From the NCBI GenBank assembly GCA_040830545.1, contig JBFOMB010000146.1:1-46474 (forward strand): DNA of 46,474 bases, in the 5' to 3' direction. The DNA comes from HXMU1420-2 sp040830545 (lineage in GTDB: Bacteria > Pseudomonadota > Alphaproteobacteria > Rhodobacterales > Rhodobacteraceae). Both the position numbers and the translations under genes were made by a program. Shown in pieces: positions 41,648 through 46,474 of this stretch (its first letter is position 1; the number at the start of each line of letters is the position of its first letter). Below the pieces are notes generated by a model that ran no database searches, was not told where the DNA came from, and saw only the letters and a list, made by a program, of their open reading frames with translations.

Positions 41648-41676
41648 GGGACCGAGCGGATATTCTTGCCGTTTGA

Positions 41677-42132
41677 TTAGTCAGACGAAGTTTCTTCATC
41701 GCTGGCTTCCAGCTCCGGCCCGACGCTGACCAAATAGGCATAAATGTCCTCGCCGCCCTTTTTCAGGCGGAACGACATCTTGGACTTGGCGGATGTGTCA
41801 TCCAGCGCCTCTTTCAGCCAGCCTTTGGGATCCGCGATATAGGCCATGAAGTTGTCAAACTCCCAAACCGCGCCGGTTTCCCCGACCTCAACCAGCGACT
41901 TGCCGTATTTGAAATCCGCCGACCCGATCTGACGACCAATAACGCCGTAAAGGTTCGGACCCGTCTTACCGCCTTTCAGGATCGTGTTACCCTCGGCATC
42001 CTGGATCATGTGACAGGACTTGCATTTGTTAAATGCTTTTTTGCCCTTTTCGGCGTCTCCTGTTTCGTGCCCGTCAGCAAAGGCCGGGGCGGCGAACAGG
42101 CTGAGGACGGCGACTGTATGGGAAAGTTTCAT
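41677..42132 (-). CDS. Soluble cytochrome c (c2/c550 type)
   Basis: A 151-residue periplasmic cytochrome c. A signal peptide (1-19, ending APAFA) is followed by the heme site CKSCH (37-41), with axial Met119 in KSKMSFRL. KTGPNLYGVIGRQIGSADFKYGKSL and AYIADPKGWLKEAL match class I cytochrome c2/c550 with the longer loops of Paracoccus c550. The tail is acidic (ASDEETSSD). It carries electrons between the bc1 complex and terminal oxidases or other reductases. It is a single gene, convergent with the P1 peptidase gene. Confidence 0.92.
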   Translation of the reverse strand: MKLSHTVAVLSLFAAPAFADGHETGDAEKGKKAFNKCKSCHMIQDAEGNTILKGGKTGPNLYGVIGRQIGSADFKYGKSLVEVGETGAVWEFDNFMAYIADPKGWLKEALDDTSAKSKMSFRLKKGGEDIYAYLVSVGPELEASDEETSSD

Positions 42133-42329
42133 GCTGTAGCTCCACGTTTTCGTTTGGCTCTGTCCAATAATGGCGTGTCTCAACGTATGAGCAACCGCGA
42201 CAAAAGCCCAATTGGCGCGGCACCTCGCCGCTGTCTGCCGGATTATCGACTTGCCAGCCATCCAATCTCGGCCAAAACTGGAGGCTGAAGCGTGCCCAGG
42301 AACGCACGCGTATTCCGGGAGAGAGTGTC

Positions 42330-43811
42330 ATGACACATGTTTCGAAACTGCTGGCGGCCAGCGCATTGGCGATCAGCGCCGGGCTGGGGGCCGCGCAGGC
42401 GCAGGACAGCATTATCATCGCAATGCAGTTGGAACCACCACATCTGGACCCGACTTCGGCCGCTGCACAGGCCATCGATTCGGTTGTCTACACGAACATT
42501 TTCGAGGGCCTGACACGCTTCATGGGCGACGGGTCCATCGTTCCTGGCTTGGCGGAAAGCTGGGAAATCTCCGCAGACGGGTTGGAATATACATTCACTC
42601 TGCGGGATGGCGTGACCTTTCATGACGGCTCTTCCATGGACGCGGAAGACGTGAAATTCAGCCTGGATCGCGCCCGGGCCGAGGATTCGACCAACGCGCA
42701 AAAGGCTCTTTATGCGGGCATTGCGTCGGTTGATGTGGTCGATCCGCTGACCGTGAAACTGACGCTAAGTGAACCGAACGGCAACATGCTGTTCAACCTG
42801 GCTTGGGGGGACGCGGTCATTGTCGCGCCCGAATCCATCGAGAATATCAAGACCAACCCGGTCGGCACCGGGGCCTACACCTTTGCCAATTGGGTGCAGG
42901 GCGACCGGATCGAACTGGCGCGTAACGATGCCTATTGGGGTGACCAACCGGCGCTGGCCAGCGCGACGTTCAAATTCATTTCGGACCCGACTGCCGCATT
43001 TGCTGCCGTGATGGCTGAGGATGTCGACGTCTTTGCCGGTTTCCCCACCCATGAAACATTGCCCCAGTTCGAGGCCGACCCGCGATTCCAGGTACTGATC
43101 GGCTCAACCGAAGGTGAAACCATCCTGTCTACCAACAACAAACAGCCCCCGTTTGACGATGTCCGCGTCCGGCAGGCACTGGCCCATGCAATAGACCGGT
43201 CCGCGATTATCGACGGGGCGATGTTCGGCTATGGCACCCCCATCGGCACGCATTTCGCGCCGCACCATCCCGCCTATGTCGATCTGACCGGGCAGTCCGC
43301 ATATGATCCGGAGAAAGCCAAGGCCCTGCTGGCCGAGGCCGGGCACCCGGACGGGTTTGCCACCACGCTGCACCTGCCGCCCCCGTCTTATGCGCGTCGC
43401 GGCGGCGAGATCATCGCGGCACAACTGGCACAGGTCGGCATCCGGGCCGAGATCACCAATGTGGAATGGGCGCAGTGGCTGGAAACCGTGTTTCGGGGTA
43501 AGAACTATGGCCTGACCATCGTCAGCCATACCGAGCCCATGGACATCGGCATCTATGCGCGGCCTGACTACTACTTCCAGTACGACAACCCGGTGTTTCA
43601 GGAGTTGATGGGCACGCTGAACACTACCACCGATCCGGACAAGCGGACCGAGTTGATGGGACGGGCACAGCAGATTATCGCTGATGACTATGTGAACGGT
43701 TACCTGTTCCAACTTGCCGCCGTCACGGTGGCCAAGGCCGGTGTTCAGGGTCTGTGGCAGAATGCGCCTACAGCGGCCAATGATCTGACCGGGATCAGCT
43801 GGTCGAACTGA
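42330..43811 (+). CDS. ABC transporter substrate-binding protein, family 5 (peptide/nickel type)
   Basis: A 493-residue periplasmic binding protein. A signal peptide (1-24, AAQAQ cleavage) is followed by the SBP_bac_5 pattern: IFEGLTRFMGDGSIVPGLAESWEISADGLEYTFTLRDGVTFHDG, DVKFSLDRA, VGTGAYTFANWVQGDRIELARNDAYWGD and DVRVRQALAHAIDRSAIIDGAM. These proteins bind di/oligopeptides, nickel or other solutes; the ligand is not readable. GGGAGAGAG lies about 6 bp before the ATG. The permease genes follow after a TorF-like gene. Confidence 0.92.
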   Translation: MTHVSKLLAASALAISAGLGAAQAQDSIIIAMQLEPPHLDPTSAAAQAIDSVVYTNIFEGLTRFMGDGSIVPGLAESWEISADGLEYTFTLRDGVTFHDGSSMDAEDVKFSLDRARAEDSTNAQKALYAGIASVDVVDPLTVKLTLSEPNGNMLFNLAWGDAVIVAPESIENIKTNPVGTGAYTFANWVQGDRIELARNDAYWGDQPALASATFKFISDPTAAFAAVMAEDVDVFAGFPTHETLPQFEADPRFQVLIGSTEGETILSTNNKQPPFDDVRVRQALAHAIDRSAIIDGAMFGYGTPIGTHFAPHHPAYVDLTGQSAYDPEKAKALLAEAGHPDGFATTLHLPPPSYARRGGEIIAAQLAQVGIRAEITNVEWAQWLETVFRGKNYGLTIVSHTEPMDIGIYARPDYYFQYDNPVFQELMGTLNTTTDPDKRTELMGRAQQIIADDYVNGYLFQLAAVTVAKAGVQGLWQNAPTAANDLTGISWSN

Positions 43812-43828
43812 GACCTGATCAAATACGG

Positions 43829-43850
43829 CTGGGCGGTTCCCGCCGCCCGG
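43829..43850 (+). other. Intercistronic hairpin after the binding-protein gene
   Basis: Arms GGGCGG/CCGCCC (8 bp with one wobble pair, CTGGGCGG/CCGCCCGG) enclose TTCCCG, 18 bp after the stop. No T-run follows, so it probably stabilises the upstream mRNA or attenuates, raising binding protein over permease. Confidence 0.5.
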
Positions 43851-43905
43851 CGACTTTCGAACCTAGCACGCAGATAGCAATGCCCCACGTACCGGACATC
43901 CTGAC

Positions 43906-44577
43906 ATGATACGCGCGCTATTGACCCTGGCGACCTGTTCGATGGTTCCAACGCTGTCTGCCGCACAAGACGTGAATTACTATGCTGGGGTCGCGTTTAC
44001 GTCGAACTACATCTCAAACGGGGTAACGCAAACGCAAGATGGCCCAGCCATCCAACCCTATTTCGAAGTCGAGTCCCAAGGTTTCTACGCGGGCATCTGG
44101 GCGTCCAACGTAGATCTGGGCAATTCCGACAATGCGGAAATCGACCTCTACCTCGGATACCGCACCGGGCTGTTCAATGATCGTCTTGGCATCGACATCG
44201 GCTATGCCCGCTACTTCTACAATGACAGCGGTGATTGCTGCGGCGAGCTCAAGTTCAACGCCCTTTATGAATTGGTCCCGGATTTGGGGGTCGAAGCCTA
44301 TTTCGCCTATGACACGGAGGCCGAAGTGCTGAACAGCCGAGCCACGCTGGCCTACAAGGTCAATGATCAACTGGCCCTGTCCGGTGTTTGGGGCAAGATC
44401 AACAACAACCGTGAATACTGGCACGCGGGCGGGTCTTATGCCTTCAACGGCTCGGTCTCGCTGGACGTGCGCTACCATGGCTCCACGGCAGGCGATCCCG
44501 GATTGGTTGCCACCCTGTCCTTTGCCACATCGCAGGACACGCTGCGCCGACTGTTCGGCAACCAGGCGCAGCGATAG
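43906..44577 (+). CDS. TorF-family putative outer-membrane porin
   Basis: A 223-residue exported beta-barrel-like protein of the TorF (TIGR02001/Gcw_chp) family. A signal peptide (1 to about 20, TLSAAQ) is followed by VNYYAGVAFTSNYISNGVTQTQDGPAIQPYFEVESQGFYAGIWASNVD, the family N-terminus, and alternating strands with ELVPDLGVEAYFAYD. Roles in the family are poorly tested. It lies between the binding-protein gene and the first permease gene (6 bp before it), so it may be an outer-membrane channel for the same solute. Confidence 0.85.
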   Translation: MIRALLTLATCSMVPTLSAAQDVNYYAGVAFTSNYISNGVTQTQDGPAIQPYFEVESQGFYAGIWASNVDLGNSDNAEIDLYLGYRTGLFNDRLGIDIGYARYFYNDSGDCCGELKFNALYELVPDLGVEAYFAYDTEAEVLNSRATLAYKVNDQLALSGVWGKINNNREYWHAGGSYAFNGSVSLDVRYHGSTAGDPGLVATLSFATSQDTLRRLFGNQAQR

Positions 44578-44583
44578 CTTTCT

Positions 44584-45531
44584 ATGCTGCGATACACCCT
44601 GAAACGTCTTCTGTCGCTGATCATCAGCCTGATCGTTGCATCGCTGATCATCTTCTTCGTGATCGAGATTGCGCCGGGCGATCCGGCCTCTTTCATGTTG
44701 GGGATCAACGCACAGCCTGAAACCGTCGCTGCTTTGAGGGCTGAACTGGGACTGGATGTGCCGAAATGGGAACGCTACGTCGACTGGGTCGGTGGCATGC
44801 TCAGCGGTGACTTTGGCACATCCTACACCTATCGCACTCCAGTTGCGCAGATGGTGGCCGACCGGATGCAGGTGACCCTGCCACTGGCCATATTCGGTCT
44901 GATGCTGTCGGTCATGATTGGCGTGCCAGCCGGCATTTATGCTGCAACACGACGGGGTCAGACAGGGGACATGGCCGTAATGGGGGCAACGCAACTGGGC
45001 GTGGCAGTGCCGAATTTCTGGTTTGCCATGATGCTGGTGCTGGTCTTTGCCATCAATCTGCGCTGGTTCAATGCGGGCGGGTTCCCGGGCTGGGACAAGG
45101 GGTTCTGGACTTGCATCCATGCCCTGACACTGCCCGCCATCTGTCTGGCCCTACCTCAAGGCGCAATCCTGGCGCGGGTCATGCGGTCTTCGCTTCTGGA
45201 TGTGTTGGGTGAAGACTTCATGCGCACCGCCCGTTCAAAAGGGCTAAGCCAGCGACAGGCCGTCTGGCGTCACGGCATACGCAACGCATTCATCCCGGTC
45301 TTAACGCTCATCGGCCTTCAAATAGCGTTCCTGCTGGCTGGTGCCTTTGTCATTGAACAGGTCTTCTATCTGCCGGGACTGGGGCGGTTGATCTTCCAGT
45401 CGATCAATGCACGCGATCTGATCGTTGTGGAGTCGATTGTCATGCTGCTGGTTTTTGCGGTGATCCTGGTGAACTTCCTAGTCGATCTGGCCTACGCACT
45501 GGTTGATCCACGACTGAGGACCCGCGAATGA
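44584..45531 (+). CDS. ABC transporter permease, DppB/OppB type
   Basis: A 315-residue inner-membrane permease. TM1 is LLSLIISLIVASLIIFFVIEIAPGDPA, the DppB/OppB hallmark, followed by LRAELGLDVPKWERYVDWVGGMLSGDFGTSYTYRTPV. Six transmembrane segments are predicted. The EAA loop that contacts the ATPase is DFMRTARSKGLSQRQAVWRHGIRNAFIPVL. It begins 6 bp after the TorF-like gene and overlaps the second permease by 4 bp. Confidence 0.95.
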   Translation: MLRYTLKRLLSLIISLIVASLIIFFVIEIAPGDPASFMLGINAQPETVAALRAELGLDVPKWERYVDWVGGMLSGDFGTSYTYRTPVAQMVADRMQVTLPLAIFGLMLSVMIGVPAGIYAATRRGQTGDMAVMGATQLGVAVPNFWFAMMLVLVFAINLRWFNAGGFPGWDKGFWTCIHALTLPAICLALPQGAILARVMRSSLLDVLGEDFMRTARSKGLSQRQAVWRHGIRNAFIPVLTLIGLQIAFLLAGAFVIEQVFYLPGLGRLIFQSINARDLIVVESIVMLLVFAVILVNFLVDLAYALVDPRLRTRE

Positions 45532-46343
45532 ACCGCAACATGTTCATCGGCGGGGTGCTCAGCACATTTCTGGTCGCGGCCGCGATCCTGTCCTTTCTCT
45601 GGACACCCTATGACGTCGAACTCCTCGACATACCGCAAAAACTGCAGACACCCAGCGCAGAACACCTGCTGGGCACGGATCATTTCGGGCGCGATATCCT
45701 GTCGATGATCATGGTCGGCGCACGCACCTCACTGGGTGTTGCACTTCTTGCCGTCGCCATCGGGTTGGCAGTTGGTATTCCACTGGGTTTATTGGCCGCC
45801 GGAAGAATGGGCAGTTGGCTGGATGAACTGATCATGAGGGGCAATGACGTCGTTTTTGCTTTCCCGCTGTTGTCCATTGCAATCCTGATCACGGCCGTTT
45901 TCGGACCTTCCGCGCTCAACGTGATTGTGGCGTTCGGGATATTCAATGTTCCTGTCTTTGCCCGCACCGTGCGCGGAAGCGCGCTGAGCCTGTGGGAACG
46001 GGATTTCATTCTGGCAGCGCGAGTGGCCGGGAAATCCTCCTTCCGGATCAGCTTCGAACATATTCTGCCCAACATCATCAACCTGTTAATCGTACAAGGC
46101 ACGATCCAGTTCGCGCTCGGAATACAGGTGGAAGCGGCGCTGAGTTTCATTGGCCTTGGCGTTCAACCACCTGTGCCGTCGCTGGGTCGGATGCTGGCGG
46201 ATGCACAGACGTTGGTCACACTGGCCCCGCATCTGGCGATTTTCCCCGGCCTTGCGATCATCCTGATCGTGCTCGGATTGAACCTGTTCGGTGACGGGTT
46301 GCGCGACTGGCTGGACCCAAGGATACGGGTGGCGCGCGCATGA
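45528..46343 (+). CDS. ABC transporter permease, DppC/OppC type
   Basis: A 271-residue partner permease. The N-terminal helix (MFIGGVLSTFLVAAAILSFLW) is followed by the periplasmic HLLGTDHFGRDILSMIMVGARTSLGVALLAV, the DppC signature. The EAA-type loop is DFILAARVAGKSSFRISFEHILPNIINLLIVQ. The N-terminal cytoplasmic part is shorter than in DppC. Start and stop overlap neighbours by 4 bp each, giving a tightly coupled operon. Confidence 0.95.
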   Translation: MNRNMFIGGVLSTFLVAAAILSFLWTPYDVELLDIPQKLQTPSAEHLLGTDHFGRDILSMIMVGARTSLGVALLAVAIGLAVGIPLGLLAAGRMGSWLDELIMRGNDVVFAFPLLSIAILITAVFGPSALNVIVAFGIFNVPVFARTVRGSALSLWERDFILAARVAGKSSFRISFEHILPNIINLLIVQGTIQFALGIQVEAALSFIGLGVQPPVPSLGRMLADAQTLVTLAPHLAIFPGLAIILIVLGLNLFGDGLRDWLDPRIRVARA

Positions 46344-46474
46344 GCTTGCTGTCCATCAAAAACCTCAGCTTATCGATTCACGGGAATTCCATCCTGAAAG
46401 ATGTGTCCCTGCAAATCGAACCCGGTGAAATTGTGGCGGTCACCGGCGAAAGCGGGTCGGGCAAATCCATGACC
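46340..46474 (+). CDS. ABC transporter ATP-binding protein, partial (DppD/OppD type)
   Basis: Only the first 45 codons are in the window. The sequence starts MSLLSIKNLSLSI and reaches the Walker A motif GESGSGKSMT, the form used by DppD/OppD-type ATPases; many members in this context fuse both ATPases. It continues beyond the edge. ATG overlaps the permease stop (ATGA), so it belongs to the same importer operon. Confidence 0.93.
   Translation, partial: MSLLSIKNLSLSIHGNSILKDVSLQIEPGEIVAVTGESGSGKSMT

Overview
The window looks like ordinary chromosome from a marine-type alphaproteobacterium of the order Rhodobacterales (Roseobacter/Rhodobacter group). Reasons: high GC with strong G/C at third codon positions; a Rhodobacter-type porin; order-typical small proteins (DUF1467, DUF3576); a run of three peptide-deformylase genes; the leuS-lptE-holA order; and CtrA-type sites upstream of lone response-regulator genes. 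I see no rRNA, tRNA, CRISPR array, insertion sequence or prophage. Genus cannot be assigned by eye.

Layout. 1-2.3 kb: a GT-B glycosyltransferase-like gene and a TylF-type methyltransferase (minus strand). 2.5-4.8 kb: a cytoplasmic BisC-like molybdenum sulfoxide/N-oxide reductase. 4.8-9.4 kb: a minus-strand aromatic-acid/CoA cluster: crotonase, feruloyl-CoA synthase, a 73-residue cysteine-cluster microprotein coupled to a BoxR-like HTH/shikimate-kinase regulator, and an HCCA-isomerase-like DsbA-fold protein. 9.5-11.1 kb: methyltransferase, DUF1467 and methylmalonyl-CoA epimerase. 11.2-12.8 kb: a lone response regulator, an unlisted 33-residue membrane peptide and a GNAT acetyltransferase. 12.8-15.4 kb: the DUF1501/DUF1800 pair. 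15.5-21.5 kb: aspS, a GlcG/HbpS-like gene and carB with its terminator. 21.6-24.1 kb: ohr/ohrR with twin operators, then three deformylase-family genes, one of which has lost its catalytic residues. 24.1-30.7 kb: a MalY/PatB C-S lyase, a small unknown, a glutathionyl-hydroquinone reductase, a receiver protein behind a perfect CtrA box, cobC-cobD and a lytic transglycosylase. 30.8-37.6 kb: YggS, the porin, DUF3576, leuS, lptE and holA. 37.6-42.1 kb: a GST, a HI0933-type flavoprotein, an SDR-cupin-P1 peptidase operon and a soluble cytochrome c. 42.3 kb to the end: a peptide/nickel-type ABC importer operon that carries a TorF-like outer-membrane protein; its ATPase gene runs off the edge.

How the parts fit. 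The aromatic cluster would activate a hydroxycinnamate to its CoA thioester and process it with the crotonase, under a regulator that probably senses an aromatic acyl-CoA. Ohr/OhrR form a self-contained peroxide-responsive pair. The ABC operon encodes matched periplasmic, inner-membrane and probable outer-membrane parts. The most unusual observations are the cysteine-cluster microprotein, the catalytically dead deformylase paralogue, two separate chains of about 20-bp perfect hairpins, and CtrA-type boxes ahead of both lone response-regulator genes. None of these has been tested against databases here.
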